Shown piece by piece: positions 8,849 through 18,212 of a stretch of 64,000 nt of DNA. The notes beneath the pieces were generated by a model. It did no database searches and was not told where the DNA came from. It saw nothing but the letters and a program-made list of their open reading frames with translations. The stretch is from an uncultured Nonlabens sp. (GTDB lineage: Bacteria; Bacteroidota; Bacteroidia; Flavobacteriales; Flavobacteriaceae). The stretch is taken from positions 33,639-97,638 of the forward strand of contig NZ_CANLXZ010000011.1 in the NCBI RefSeq assembly GCF_947495285.1, in the 5' to 3' direction. Numbering within the stretch: position 1 is the first letter of the stretch; every line of letters starts with the position of its first letter. Position numbers and translations under genes: made by a program.

Positions 8849-11041
8849 ATGGCAGATAAGCAGATAGGATTAGAAGAAAATCTAAAGAAATATTTTGGAT
8901 TTGGGCAATTTAGAGGATTGCAAAAAAAAGTGATAACCTCCTTATTAAATAAGGAAGATGTGTTTGTGATTATGCCCACCGGTGGTGGTAAATCACTATG
9001 TTATCAACTACCAGCGTTAATGCAAGAAGGTACCGCTATTGTGGTTTCACCTCTTATAGCATTAATGAAGAATCAGGTAGATGCTATACGTGGTGTTTCT
9101 GATCACGATGGTGTTGCTCATGTATTAAACTCTTCTTTATCAAAGGGTGATGTACAGCGAGTAAAGGATGACATAACTAGTGGAGTCACAAAACTGCTAT
9201 ACGTAGCACCAGAATCCCTCACTAAGGAAGAATATGTAGATTTCTTAAAAGAACAAAAGATTTCTTTCCTTGCTGTGGATGAGGCGCACTGTATTAGTGA
9301 ATGGGGACACGATTTCCGTCCTGAATATAGAAACTTGCGCAGGATTATAGACCGTATAGGTAAAGACATACCTATCATAGGTCTTACTGCAACTGCAACG
9401 CCTAAGGTGCAAGAAGATATTCTTAAAAACTTACAGATTACTGACGCTACTACGTTTAAAGCCTCCTTTAATAGACCTAACCTTTTTTATGAAGTACGTC
9501 CTAAAACAGCTACGGTAGATGCAGATATTACTCGTTTTATCAAACAAAACGATGGTAAATCTGGTATCGTATATTGTTTATCACGTAAACGCGTAGAAGA
9601 ACTAGCACAAGTCTTACAAGTAAATGGAATAAAAGCTGTTCCTTATCATGCAGGGCTAGATTCTAAAACCAGAGTCCTTCATCAAGATATGTTCTTGATG
9701 GAAGATACAGATGTGGTGGTAGCGACTATCGCATTCGGTATGGGAATAGATAAGCCTGACGTGCGTTTTGTAATACACCATGATATACCTAAAAGTATCG
9801 AGTCTTATTATCAAGAAACTGGTCGTGCTGGTCGTGACGGTGGTGAAGGGCACTGTCTAGCTTACTATGCTTATAAAGACATTGAAAAATTAGAGAAATT
9901 TATGTCTGGTAAACCTATTGCAGAGCAAGAGATAGGTCATGCTTTACTACAAGAAATGGTAGGGTATTCTGAAACAAGTATGAGTCGTAGACAGTATATC
10001 TTGCATTATTTTGGTGAGAAATTTGACCCAGCTACAGGTGCTGGTGGTGATATGGATGACAATATGCGCAATCCTAAACCACAAAAAGAAGCAGTAGAAG
10101 AGGTCAAAAAACTAATACAATTAATAGGTGATGCAGGTGAGCGTTATAAATCAAAGGACATAGTTAGTATCCTGATGGGAAAAAATAACGCCATGATTTC
10201 TAGCCATAAGGTAGATCAACAAGAGTATTTCGGTAGTGGTAAGAATAAAGACAAAGCCTACTGGACCGCCTTAATACGTCAGGTTCTAGTGGCTAGACTC
10301 ATTAAAAAAGATATAGAAACTTATGGTACTTTAAAAGTGCTAGATGCTGGTCGTGAGTTTATTAAAGCAGGAAAGACGTTTATGATGAGCGATGATCATA
10401 CGTATAACGCGTCTTCAGATCAAATAGTAGGCGCTGCAAAAGGTGGTGCAGTAGATGCACAACTGGTTAAATTCTTGAAAGATCTACGTAAAAAAGTAGC
10501 TAAACAAAAGAACGTACCTCCGTATATCGTATTTCAAGATCCATCTCTAGAAGATATGGCTACTAAGTATCCTGTGAATATGGAAGAAATGGCAAGTATT
10601 CATGGAGTAGGAGAAAGTAAAGCAAAGAAATATGGAAAGTCTTTTGTTGAATTGATATCCCGCTATGTAGAAGATAATGACATTATTAGACCAGATGATT
10701 TGGTCATAAAAAGTACTGGGGCAAAATCTGGTAATAAACTTTATTTTATTACTAGTATAGATCGCAAACTTAGTTTTGACGATATGGCCAGTGCAAAAGG
10801 AATGGACATGGATCAGTTAATAAATGAGTTAGAGAGCATCGTTTATAGCGGTACTAAACTCAATTTAGGTTACTGGATAGATGAAATGCTGGACGAAGAA
10901 CAACAAGAAGAATTACATGAATACTTTATAGAGTCAGAGTCTGATAAAATAGATGCTGCTGTAGAAGAATTTGATGGTGATTATGAAGAAGAAGAAATAC
11001 GACTTTATAGATTGCGCTTTATCAGTGAAGTAGCTAATTAA
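8849..11041 (+). CDS. recQ: ATP-dependent DNA helicase RecQ
   Basis: 730 aa, the long Bacteroidota form. Helicase core about 1-340: Walker A MPTGGGKSLCYQLPA, DEAH box DEAHCISEWGHDFRPEY, motif VI QETGRAGRDG. RQC winged-helix region about 400-500, HRDC domain about 540-620 (PPYIVFQDPSLEDMA), then a C-terminal helix-turn-helix and acidic tail. The cysteine ligands of the usual RecQ zinc site are not evident after motif VI, a feature worth noting. Unwinds 3'-5' in recombination and fork repair. Confidence 0.95.
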   Translation: MADKQIGLEENLKKYFGFGQFRGLQKKVITSLLNKEDVFVIMPTGGGKSLCYQLPALMQEGTAIVVSPLIALMKNQVDAIRGVSDHDGVAHVLNSSLSKGDVQRVKDDITSGVTKLLYVAPESLTKEEYVDFLKEQKISFLAVDEAHCISEWGHDFRPEYRNLRRIIDRIGKDIPIIGLTATATPKVQEDILKNLQITDATTFKASFNRPNLFYEVRPKTATVDADITRFIKQNDGKSGIVYCLSRKRVEELAQVLQVNGIKAVPYHAGLDSKTRVLHQDMFLMEDTDVVVATIAFGMGIDKPDVRFVIHHDIPKSIESYYQETGRAGRDGGEGHCLAYYAYKDIEKLEKFMSGKPIAEQEIGHALLQEMVGYSETSMSRRQYILHYFGEKFDPATGAGGDMDDNMRNPKPQKEAVEEVKKLIQLIGDAGERYKSKDIVSILMGKNNAMISSHKVDQQEYFGSGKNKDKAYWTALIRQVLVARLIKKDIETYGTLKVLDAGREFIKAGKTFMMSDDHTYNASSDQIVGAAKGGAVDAQLVKFLKDLRKKVAKQKNVPPYIVFQDPSLEDMATKYPVNMEEMASIHGVGESKAKKYGKSFVELISRYVEDNDIIRPDDLVIKSTGAKSGNKLYFITSIDRKLSFDDMASAKGMDMDQLINELESIVYSGTKLNLGYWIDEMLDEEQQEELHEYFIESESDKIDAAVEEFDGDYEEEEIRLYRLRFISEVAN

Positions 11042-11375
11042 AGAATATCTTAAGCTTTAATTTTCTGTTGAAAAAAGTCATCTGGCTGTTAAGATTCTAG
11101 ATCTCTGTTTTATAAAATTTATGATGTACTGTATTGATATATTGCACATGGTGGCACGGAGAACCTGCCTTGCGGTTTCTTAGTTCGCTTATCAGGTTTT
11201 ATTGTACGTCTTTTTTTACAAAAAAAATGTCCTTATCATATCATGGTAGGGATAGGTTTTTATGATGCGTTTTGAGATAAAGACTAAACATATAACAGGT
11301 AAAAAAAACTATAACATGATTCTGAAGACTGAATTCTAATGAATTATCTTTGCGGCCTTAAAAAAAACTATAAAA
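11042..11375. other. Intergenic region recQ-peptidylprolyl isomerase
   Basis: 334 bp without a convincing ORF. 11140-11217 is noticeably more GC-rich than its surroundings, can pair AACCTG (11162-11167) with CAGGTT (11193-11198), and is followed by a T-run at 11211-11217; a small structured RNA is possible. The promoter of the next gene is at the right end. Confidence 0.5.
11345..11352 (+). promoter_or_regulatory. Predicted -7 promoter box of the isomerase gene
   Basis: TATCTTTG, exact match to TAnnTTTG, followed by GC, 23 bp before the ATG. No clear -33 TTTG was found. Confidence 0.65.
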
Positions 11376-12308
11376 ATGCAAGAAGGAATTTACGCAAAAT
11401 TTGATACAAGTAAAGGAGAGATCCTGGTTCAACTTCATCATGATAAAACACCTGGAACTGTAGGTAACTTTATAGCACTAGCTGAAGGTAATTTAGAGAA
11501 CAAAGCAAAAGATCAAGGAACACCTTATTATAATGGTCTTAAGTTTCACAGAGTAATTCCAGATTTCATGATCCAAGGTGGTGACCCACAAGGAACTGGT
11601 GCTGGTGGTCCTGGTTATAACTTTGATGATGAGTTTCACCCAGAATTACGTCACGATGGACCTGGTGTTTTAAGTATGGCAAATGCTGGACCTGGAACAA
11701 ATGGATCTCAGTTTTTCATAACGCATATCGCTACAGATTGGCTAGATGACAAGCATACAGTTTTCGGTAAAGTTATAGAAGGACAGGATGTGGTAGATGC
11801 TATTGCACAAGGTGACGAGATAAAAACGGTTACTATAGTAAGAGAAGGTGATGCTGCAAAAGCATTTAATGCTGTGGAGGAATTCCGTCAGTTTGAAGGA
11901 GCTGGAAAACTACGTGAAGAACAGGCAAGAAAACAAGCAGACCAAGAGATCGACGAGATCGCAATGGGCTTTGATAAAACAGAAAGTGGTTTACGTTACA
12001 AAATCATTCAAGAAGGTGATGGAGTAAAAGCTGAAAAAGGAAAAACAGTAAGCGTACATTATAAAGGAATGCTGCCTAACGGTAAAGTTTTTGATTCTAG
12101 TTTTGATCGCAAGCAACCTATAGACTTTGCTCTAGGTATGGGACAGGTAATCGCTGGTTGGGATGAAGGTATCGCTTTACTTAAAGTAGGTGATAAAGCA
12201 CGTCTAGTTATACCATCGCATATCGCTTATGGTAGTGCTGGTGCAGGTGGTGTTATACCGCCAGATGCAACATTAGTATTTGATGTAGAGCTAGTTGCTG
12301 TAAAGTAA
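11376..12308 (+). CDS. Cyclophilin-FKBP fusion peptidyl-prolyl isomerase
   Basis: 310 aa with two unrelated isomerase folds. Residues 1-165: cyclophilin ([19 protein letters not shown], then [14 protein letters not shown]). A helical linker rich in Glu/Lys (about 170-200). Residues 205-310: FKBP ([60 protein letters not shown]). No signal peptide, so cytosolic folding of proline-limited clients. Own promoter and terminator, so monocistronic. Confidence 0.93.
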   Translation: MQEGIYAKFDTSKGEILVQLHHDKTPGTVGNFIALAEGNLENKAKDQGTPYYNGLKFHRVIPDFMIQGGDPQGTGAGGPGYNFDDEFHPELRHDGPGVLSMANAGPGTNGSQFFITHIATDWLDDKHTVFGKVIEGQDVVDAIAQGDEIKTVTIVREGDAAKAFNAVEEFRQFEGAGKLREEQARKQADQEIDEIAMGFDKTESGLRYKIIQEGDGVKAEKGKTVSVHYKGMLPNGKVFDSSFDRKQPIDFALGMGQVIAGWDEGIALLKVGDKARLVIPSHIAYGSAGAGGVIPPDATLVFDVELVAVK

Positions 12309-12329
12309 TTGTCCTTAAATTATATTTTT

Positions 12330-12366
12330 AAAGTCCTATTCTTTCTGGAATAGGGCTTTTTTGTGT
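12330..12366 (+). terminator. Intrinsic terminator
   Basis: 12-bp stem with one G-U pair (12330-12341 with 12348-12359), 6-nt loop, continuing into a T-run to 12362; 21 bp after the isomerase stop. Confidence 0.85.
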
Positions 12367-12467
12367 TTAGACATTAGGTATATGTGGGATGAGGTATGTG
12401 GAACGAAGTTTTTTTTTGATCTTAAAAGCTATTTATAACAACCGTAAAACCCTTTTGATCGCTCACT

Positions 12468-12527
12468 AGGTTTTGCTGAGACCTTGGTCAGCCTGTTTTC
12501 TACTTCGACAAGCTCAGCATAAAACCT
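12468..12527. repeat. Interrupted inverted repeat
   Basis: AGGTTTTGCTGAG (12468-12480) pairs with CTCAGC-AT-AAAACCT (12513-12527); ACCTTGG occurs twice (12481-12487 and 12523-12529). The inner part includes TTCGACAAGCTCAGC, a word resembling intergenic repeats of flavobacteria and the one at 57909-57921. Part of a 350-bp spacer that otherwise holds only a terminator and a promoter. Confidence 0.5.
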
Positions 12528-12633
12528 TGGGAAAAGGGAAATACATTTAGTTATTCCTATAATCAATAACCTAAGCCCAAAAATCCTACACCTAATACCT
12601 TATTCTAATACCACATGCCTCATGCCTAATACT

Positions 12634-12641
12634 TATATTTG
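12634..12641 (+). promoter_or_regulatory. Predicted -7 promoter box of the DoxX gene
   Basis: TATATTTG matches TAnnTTTG, 19 bp before the ATG at 12661. It lies downstream of an in-frame ATG at 12622, which therefore cannot be the start. Confidence 0.6.
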
Positions 12642-12660
12642 TCTCAACAAAGAAAAAAGC

Positions 12661-13752
12661 ATGAAAGGATTAGTTACATTTTGCCGTTGGTTCGTTGGAG
12701 TATTATTTATATTTAGTGGCTTAATTAAGTTAAATGACCCCTTAGGATTCTCTTATAAACTAGATGAATATTTTAGTGCAGCGGTTTTAGGGTTAGAATT
12801 CTTACAGCCTTTTGCATTACCACTGGCCATCTTTTTAGTAATCTTTGAGGTAGTTTTAGGAATCATGTTATTAATAGGATTTCAAAGAAAATTTACAATC
12901 TGGTCACTTTTATTGATGATAGGTTTCTTCACGTTCCTAACTTTTTATTCTGCTTATTTTGATAAAGTAACGGACTGCGGCTGTTTTGGTGACGCGATAC
13001 CACTAGTACCTTGGGAATCCTTTGCAAAAGATGTGGTGCTATTAGTGATGATATTGATTTTGTTTTTCAATATGGATAAATGGAAGCCCGCTTTCGCGAA
13101 AGCGAAGTCCTCCATAATCATTCTCGTTTCTACTATCATTTGTTTTATAATCGCTTACTATGTATTAATGCATTTACCGATTTTAGATTTTAGAGCTTAT
13201 AAGGTAGGGACCGATATAGAGGTGGCCATGCAAGAAGATCCTAGTCAACCAGATATTTATGGTTATGACTGGTATTACATTGTAGATGGTAAAGAAGAGA
13301 TAATTACCACAGATGGTCAGGTCCCAGAAGGCCGTCCAGGTTATGATAAAGTAGAGACACGTATTATTCAAGAGGCAGCACTTCCTAAAATTCATGACTT
13401 TTCTATAGAAAAAGATGGTAAAGATTATACCCAAGAGATTCTAGATAAGGAAAAAGTTGCCTTTGTAATGATCTATGATGTGTCAAAAGTGGAAGAAGGT
13501 GGTATGGAAAAGCTAGCTAGTTTTATCACGAGAGCACAAGTTGCTGGTTATGAGGTTATAGGTTTAAGCGCAAATGGTATCCAGCAACTAGAACCATTAA
13601 TGGAATCTTATGATTTTAGTATTCCATTTTACACGACAGATGGAACGCAATTAAAAACTGCTGTACGTTCTACACCGGCGGTTATGACTATTAAAAAAGG
13701 AGTAATTGCAGGTAAATCTCACTGGAATGATTTAGAGAGTTTATCTCTATGA
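12661..13752 (+). CDS. DoxX-family membrane protein with thioredoxin-like tail (BT_3928 type)
   Basis: 363 aa. Residues 1-150: four membrane helices of a DoxX/MauE-like domain (FIFSGLIKLNDPLGF, then VTDCGCFGDAIPLVPWESF, a motif of the family). Residues 235-363 look like a thioredoxin fold without a CxxC. Start chosen at 12661 because the -7 box at 12634-12641 lies between it and the upstream ATG. Palindrome 13089-13104 gives PAFAKAK between helices. Overlaps the ABC permease by 4 bp. MauE relatives help disulfide handling in the periplasm; function here unproven. Confidence 0.8.
   Translation: MKGLVTFCRWFVGVLFIFSGLIKLNDPLGFSYKLDEYFSAAVLGLEFLQPFALPLAIFLVIFEVVLGIMLLIGFQRKFTIWSLLLMIGFFTFLTFYSAYFDKVTDCGCFGDAIPLVPWESFAKDVVLLVMILILFFNMDKWKPAFAKAKSSIIILVSTIICFIIAYYVLMHLPILDFRAYKVGTDIEVAMQEDPSQPDIYGYDWYYIVDGKEEIITTDGQVPEGRPGYDKVETRIIQEAALPKIHDFSIEKDGKDYTQEILDKEKVAFVMIYDVSKVEEGGMEKLASFITRAQVAGYEVIGLSANGIQQLEPLMESYDFSIPFYTTDGTQLKTAVRSTPAVMTIKKGVIAGKSHWNDLESLSL
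13089..13104. repeat. Palindrome CGCTTTCGCGAAAGCG, copy 5
   Basis: Perfect copy in the DoxX gene, AFAKA frame, in a cytoplasmic loop. Confidence 0.95.
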
Positions 13753-14822
13753 TAAGCTATGTGCTTAAAAAAATAGGATATGCATTACTGACGCTTTATG
13801 GAGTAGTAACCGTTATATTCTTGTTGTTTTACCTCTTACCTGGCGACCCTGCACAAATGATGTTGGGGCAAAACGAGTCTGAAGAACAGCTGGCAAATGT
13901 GCGGGCCAAATATGGATTAGATAAATCTATAGGTACTCAGTATATGTATTTTTTAAACGACCTCTCTCCAGTCTCTTTTCACAGTACTCGTGCGAGTGAT
14001 TTTACTTATGACAGCGGTAAATATATTGGTGTAGATCTCTTTACTATAGGGACTACATCTACTTATATTAAATGGCCTTATTTAAGAGAATCATTTCAGA
14101 AAACTGGTAAAAAAGTAAGTTATATAATAGGAGAGACCTTGCCTAATACCATGATTCTAGCACTGGCAGCAATAAGTCTAGCTCTAATTCTAGGGTTGAT
14201 TTTAGGAGTTATTTCTGCATGGTATAAAAACAGCTGGATAGATCAATTCATACAGGTAGTAAGTACTATGGGTATGAGTGTGCCCAGCTTTTTTAGTGCT
14301 ATTATTTTTGCCTTTATCTTCGGTTACGTGCTTCATGAATTTACAGGACTTAAAATGAGTGGTAGTCTTTATGAAATGGATGATTATGGAGAAGCGATGC
14401 ATTTACAATGGCGCAATCTTATATTACCAGCATTAGTCTTAGGAATAAGACCGCTCGCAGTTATTTCTCAATTAATGAGAAATAGTCTTCTAGAAGTAAT
14501 GGTGCAAGAATACATTACTACTGCTTATTCTAAAGGACTTACCACACTGCAAGTGATAAAAAGACATGCTTTTAAAAACGCGCTTAACCCTGTAATTACA
14601 GCAGTAAGCGGCTGGTTTGCGAGCATGCTAGCAGGAGCAGTTTTTGTAGAATACATATTTAACTGGAATGGTATAGGTAAAGAAATAGTAGAGGCGCTAC
14701 ACACACAAGATTTACCGGTTATTACTGGGGCTGTTCTAGTCATAGCGACGTTGTTTATTTTTATTAATATAGCGGTAGATTTAATTTATGTGTGGTTAGA
14801 CCCTAGAGTGAAATTAGAGTAA
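13749..14822 (+). CDS. ABC transporter permease, DppB/OppB type
   Basis: 357 aa with six predicted membrane helices. N-terminal YVLKKIGYALLTLYGVVTVIFL and LLPGDPAQMM are hallmarks of dipeptide/oligopeptide permeases; the EAA-like loop is YITTAYSKGLTTLQVIKRHAFKNA. A 60-residue insertion between the GDP motif and the second helix (about 60-120) is longer than in E. coli DppB. No partner ATPase or binding protein lies nearby, so partners must be elsewhere. Translationally coupled to the DoxX gene. Confidence 0.9.
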   Translation: MISYVLKKIGYALLTLYGVVTVIFLLFYLLPGDPAQMMLGQNESEEQLANVRAKYGLDKSIGTQYMYFLNDLSPVSFHSTRASDFTYDSGKYIGVDLFTIGTTSTYIKWPYLRESFQKTGKKVSYIIGETLPNTMILALAAISLALILGLILGVISAWYKNSWIDQFIQVVSTMGMSVPSFFSAIIFAFIFGYVLHEFTGLKMSGSLYEMDDYGEAMHLQWRNLILPALVLGIRPLAVISQLMRNSLLEVMVQEYITTAYSKGLTTLQVIKRHAFKNALNPVITAVSGWFASMLAGAVFVEYIFNWNGIGKEIVEALHTQDLPVITGAVLVIATLFIFINIAVDLIYVWLDPRVKLE

Positions 14823-14890
14823 ATTATAAATTCTTATTGTCTTCTTAATAAACATCTGTACACAAACTTTACAGAATAATTAAAAGGCAA

Positions 14891-14898
14891 TACCTTTG
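14891..14898 (+). promoter_or_regulatory. Predicted promoter of tpiA
   Basis: TACCTTTG matches the -7 consensus; a TTTA near the expected -33 position stands 19 bp upstream of it. 75-bp leader to the tpiA ATG. Confidence 0.6.
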
Positions 14899-14973
14899 CA
14901 GTTGCTTACATAAGAGTATTGAAAAAATCAATTTTGATACTATGGAAACATTAACGACCTTAAAATAAACACG

Positions 14974-15726
14974 ATGAGAAAAAATATAGTAGCCGGAAAC
15001 TGGAAAATGAATTGTGATCTAGCACAAACACAAGCCTTAATAACAGATTTAAAAAAAGCTCTAGTTAATGACGTTAATTGCGAATTAATGATAGCCCCAT
15101 CTCATCCCTTTTTATACAATGCTTTTAATAGTACTTGTGATACTGTAATAGAGGTTGTAGCACAAAATGTTTGTGAAGCCGACAGTGGTGCTTACACAGG
15201 AGAGATCTCTGTACCTATGTTACAAAGTATAGGTATTAAGACAGTAATTTTAGGTCATTCTGAGCGCAGAGATACCTATGGAGAAACGGATCAATTAATT
15301 GCTGCCAAAACTAAAGCGTCTCTAGAAAAAGGATTGCGTGTTATTTTTTGTTGTGGAGAACATCTAGAAGATCGTAAAGCTGGTAACCATTTTGATACGG
15401 TAACTAAACAAATAGAATTAGGCCTTTTTAACCTAACAGCTGCACAAATGGAAAATGTAGTAGTAGCATATGAACCTGTATGGGCTATAGGTACAGGAGA
15501 AACTGCAAGTCCAGAGCAAGCACAAGAAATGCATGCGCATTTACGTTCCTTTATAGAAACTAAATTCGGTAAAGAAACGGCAAATAATACCAGTATCCTT
15601 TATGGTGGTAGTGTAAAACCTGCAAATGCAGCTGAGATTTTTGCAAAACCAGATGTAGATGGTGGACTAGTAGGTGGTGCATCTCTAGATGGATCATCTT
15701 TTCTTGATATAGCAAATGCTTTTTAA
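14974..15726 (+). CDS. tpiA: Triosephosphate isomerase
   Basis: 250 aa, full family length. N-terminal VAGNWKMN holds the catalytic Lys (with Asn), LGHSERR the electrophilic His, AYEPVWAIGTGETASPEQ the catalytic Glu and flexible loop 6, and ILYGGSVKPANAAEI the phosphate-binding loop. Interconverts dihydroxyacetone phosphate and glyceraldehyde-3-phosphate. Followed by prmA and clpS, an order I recall from related genomes. Confidence 0.97.
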   Translation: MRKNIVAGNWKMNCDLAQTQALITDLKKALVNDVNCELMIAPSHPFLYNAFNSTCDTVIEVVAQNVCEADSGAYTGEISVPMLQSIGIKTVILGHSERRDTYGETDQLIAAKTKASLEKGLRVIFCCGEHLEDRKAGNHFDTVTKQIELGLFNLTAAQMENVVVAYEPVWAIGTGETASPEQAQEMHAHLRSFIETKFGKETANNTSILYGGSVKPANAAEIFAKPDVDGGLVGGASLDGSSFLDIANAF

Positions 15727-15746
15727 GAAGTTGCATAACACTAGAT

Positions 15747-15815
15747 CCTAGATTTACTAGAAAGAAGAGCATATGTATATAAACTCATATTTCTTTCTAT
15801 ACTCAAATATCTAGG
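15747..15815. terminator. Two-part hairpin after tpiA
   Basis: Outer stem CCTAGAT (15747-15753) with ATCTAGG (15809-15815), inner stem TAGAAAGAA (15758-15766) with TTCTTTCTA (15791-15799). No U-tract follows on the plus strand, so it may be a weak terminator or a processing structure. Confidence 0.4.
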
Positions 15816-16095
15816 GATTGAAAAAAAGCACCTATCTATATCATAGAAGAGACTCTAATTTACCTTGTTTCTTTACATTTAAAGGAGCTAGGACTGCAGC
15901 AACGCACTATGTAAAAGATTGTTTACTTGATTACACAGTAAGTCGGACTTTATGAAATGTAGTAAAACAGATGAAGCATGGTTTCTAAAACCAAATTAAA
16001 AGATCAAAAAAGGTACCTAATAGTACATCATATAGGAGCAAGGCAAGTGCTAGAAGACTGCCTTTTTAATTTAAAAATTACAGGACATTACCGTT
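15816..16095. other. Leader region of prmA
   Basis: Spacer without a recognised gene or promoter box. A 42-codon frame (15978-16106) runs into prmA but has no recognisable features. Confidence 0.4.
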
Positions 16096-16947
16096 ATGGA
16101 AAATAATACTACCGACCAGATTTATGTAGAGTATAACTTTACAGTTACACCGCAATTACCATGGAATGATGTTCTCATGGCGCAATTAGGAGAGGTAGGT
16201 TTTGAGAGTTTTATAGAGACTGAAACCGGGATCAAAGCATATGTTCTAAAAATCACAGACACTCCGATTATTCTAAACACTGTAGATATTATGAATAATG
16301 ATTTGTGTGATATCGCTTTCGCGAAAGCGGATATACCACCAACTAATTGGAATGCAGAATGGGAAAAAAATTTTAACCCAATCACAGTTAATAATAGATG
16401 TGAAGTGCGCGCACCTTTTCATGAACCTAGCGGCGTAGAATATGATATAGTTATAGAACCTAAGATGAGTTTCGGTACAGGACACCATCAAACCACACAT
16501 ATGATGATCGAGCATTTACTTAATGAAAATGTAGAGAATCTAGAGGTCTTAGATATGGGTAGTGGTACTGGAGTGTTGGGTATTCTGGCACAAATGAGAG
16601 GTGCTGTAAAAGTAGATGCAATAGATATAGATACCTGGTGTTATGAAAATGCACTTGAAAATGTAGAACGTAATAAAACAGATAAGGTAGCTGTTATTTT
16701 AGGTGGAGCAGAGCAGCTAGAAGGTAAAACTTATGATTTTATAATTGCAAATATTAATAGAAATATATTACTTCAAGATATTCCCGTATATGCAAAAAGC
16801 CTTAAGAAAGGCGGTACCATACTTTTCAGTGGTTTTTATGAAGATGACTTAGTTCCAATTACAAATAAGTGTAAGGAAAATGGAATTGTTTACGACTATC
16901 ACCTTGAAAATGATAACTGGATAGCTGCAAAAATGATAAAATCATAA
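16096..16947 (+). CDS. prmA: Ribosomal protein L11 methyltransferase
   Basis: 283 aa. C-terminal SAM domain from about residue 120: MSFGTGHHQTTHMMIEHL is the PrmA signature, LDMGSGTGVLGILA is motif I, and IIANINRNILLQDIP holds the catalytic NxxN-type motif. The N-terminal 90 residues form the L11-recognition domain; palindrome 16314-16329 adds IAFAKADI just before the conserved WNAEWEKNFNPI. Trimethylates L11 on the ribosome. Confidence 0.95.
   Translation: MENNTTDQIYVEYNFTVTPQLPWNDVLMAQLGEVGFESFIETETGIKAYVLKITDTPIILNTVDIMNNDLCDIAFAKADIPPTNWNAEWEKNFNPITVNNRCEVRAPFHEPSGVEYDIVIEPKMSFGTGHHQTTHMMIEHLLNENVENLEVLDMGSGTGVLGILAQMRGAVKVDAIDIDTWCYENALENVERNKTDKVAVILGGAEQLEGKTYDFIIANINRNILLQDIPVYAKSLKKGGTILFSGFYEDDLVPITNKCKENGIVYDYHLENDNWIAAKMIKS
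16314..16329. repeat. Palindrome CGCTTTCGCGAAAGCG, copy 6
   Basis: Perfect copy in prmA, AFAKA frame, at the junction of the two domains. Confidence 0.95.
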
Positions 16948-16986
16948 TTTAATCTTTAAAAGTATAGATATTTTAATGTATTTGCT

Positions 16987-16994
16987 TAAATTTA
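16987..16994 (+). promoter_or_regulatory. Possible -7 box directly before clpS
   Basis: TAAATTTA, one mismatch to TAnnTTTG, only 4 nt before the clpS ATG; if used, the mRNA would have almost no leader. Confidence 0.35.
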
Positions 16995-16998
16995 CCCT

Positions 16999-17280
16999 AT
17001 GAAAATGAGCACACAAGATCAGGTTCTTCCAGAACTAGAATTGGAAGTCTTGGAGCAAAAGGAAAATAAAATAGTCCTTTTTAATGACGAAGTAAACACC
17101 TTTGATCACGTTATAGATATGCTAGTAGCAGCCTGTGATCATACGCCTGTACAGGCAGAGCAATGTTCTCTTATAGTACACTATAAAGGAAAATGTAATG
17201 TTAAAACTGGCGGTTATGAAGATTTAAAACCACGGTGTACAGCCTTATTAGAAGCTGGACTAACCGCAGAGATTCAATAA
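16999..17280 (+). CDS. clpS: ATP-dependent Clp protease adaptor ClpS
   Basis: 93 aa. Core VLFNDEVNTFDHVIDMLVAA is the ClpS signature with the N-degron pocket residues, followed by QAEQCSLIVHYKGKCNVKTG. Delivers N-end-rule substrates to ClpAP/ClpC. Starts 51 bp after prmA and is followed by a strong terminator. A second in-frame ATG two codons on (MKMST) is also possible. Confidence 0.95.
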   Translation: MKMSTQDQVLPELELEVLEQKENKIVLFNDEVNTFDHVIDMLVAACDHTPVQAEQCSLIVHYKGKCNVKTGGYEDLKPRCTALLEAGLTAEIQ

Positions 17281-17324
17281 AGATTTTGCTTTCCCCTTTT
17301 TATTCTAATTGAATAAAAACATAA

Positions 17325-17351
17325 AAAATGCCTGCCGTAAGCAGGCATTTT
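17325..17351. terminator. Bidirectional intrinsic terminator
   Basis: Perfect 11-bp stem AAAATGCCTGC / GCAGGCATTTT with loop CGTAA; A-run left and T-run right serve clpS and the convergent peptidase gene. Confidence 0.92.
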
Positions 17352-17376
17352 GTGTGCTGTAACTTCAGTATCGGTT

Positions 17377-18054
17377 TTAAAAACCTGCTAGTTGCTCATA
17401 AAAAGCGCCAATTTCATTTTTTTTATCAATCAGGTGAATCTCTATAATCCAGTATCGATTTTTTCCACTCATGTCTTTTTGATTCATAGGTAGGTGATTT
17501 TCTGGATGTATGTAATTTGTCTTATCCTCACTCTCTAGTTGTTCGTGGGGGAAATGCCCTATTAGATGTCCGGCGATGGGACCTCCATATTCCCATCCAT
17601 TGTTTAGTGCTAGAATGGTACAGTACTGGTAAAGTTGTGCACCAGTGATGTCTGGGTTTTTAATAAAGTAATCGTTAGCATTTTTCCATATACTTTCTGC
17701 ATCATGCATTATTTTTATCTTTTGTAAGTCGTTACCCACTACATATGTTCTACCATAGTCAGCTTCCCAGTCTTCTATAATAGGACCAAAGTCTATAAAT
17801 AGTATATCGTTTTCTCTGACAGTTAGATTTTCTGGATTTTCATCATAAGGATGCAGTGTGTTCTTACCTGCCCTGACGATACGTTTGTGCCAGTATTTTT
17901 TGATTCCGAACATTTCAAATGCTAGTTCAAAAACCTCATTGTTAATTTGCTTTTCAGTTTTACCTGGCTTTATAATTCCTTTAATTTCAATTTCTTGAAA
18001 TAAAACCGCCGCCTTTTCTTCAGCTTTTTGAAGTTTTAATAATGTCTCAGTCAT
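17377..18054 (-). CDS. M24-family metallopeptidase (Xaa-Pro aminopeptidase-like)
   Basis: 225 aa pita-bread fold. Metal-site motifs: LFIDFGPIIEDWEADYGRTYVVG (split Asp ligands), AGHLIGHFPHEQL (His), RYWIIEIHLIDKK (Glu). HKRIVRAGKNTLHPYDENP matches the conserved substrate loop of short M24 proteins. No N-terminal creatinase domain, so the stand-alone form. Start taken at the ATG at 18054 rather than a TTG one codon upstream. Cytosolic peptide turnover is likely. Confidence 0.85.
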   Translation of the reverse strand: MTETLLKLQKAEEKAAVLFQEIEIKGIIKPGKTEKQINNEVFELAFEMFGIKKYWHKRIVRAGKNTLHPYDENPENLTVRENDILFIDFGPIIEDWEADYGRTYVVGNDLQKIKIMHDAESIWKNANDYFIKNPDITGAQLYQYCTILALNNGWEYGGPIAGHLIGHFPHEQLESEDKTNYIHPENHLPMNQKDMSGKNRYWIIEIHLIDKKNEIGAFYEQLAGF

Positions 18055-18212
18055 CAAGTAAAAATAATATTACGTTATTGAGGAGAATAATAATTTGCTT
18101 TAAATTAACTAACTGGATTTATTGAGTTAAGATATTTACATAGTGTTAATTAATATATAAACTAATTTAAGTTAATAGTATTACTATTATGTTTGTCTCA
18201 TAATTGATAGGT

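Noticed and set aside
12622..12660. Upstream ATG as the start of the DoxX gene
   Set aside because: A consensus -7 box (12634-12641) lies between it and the ATG at 12661, and the extension adds a hydrophilic piece before the first helix.
15978..16106. 42-codon frame overlapping the start of prmA
   Set aside because: No promoter, no recognised feature and poor composition; the prmA start is secure.
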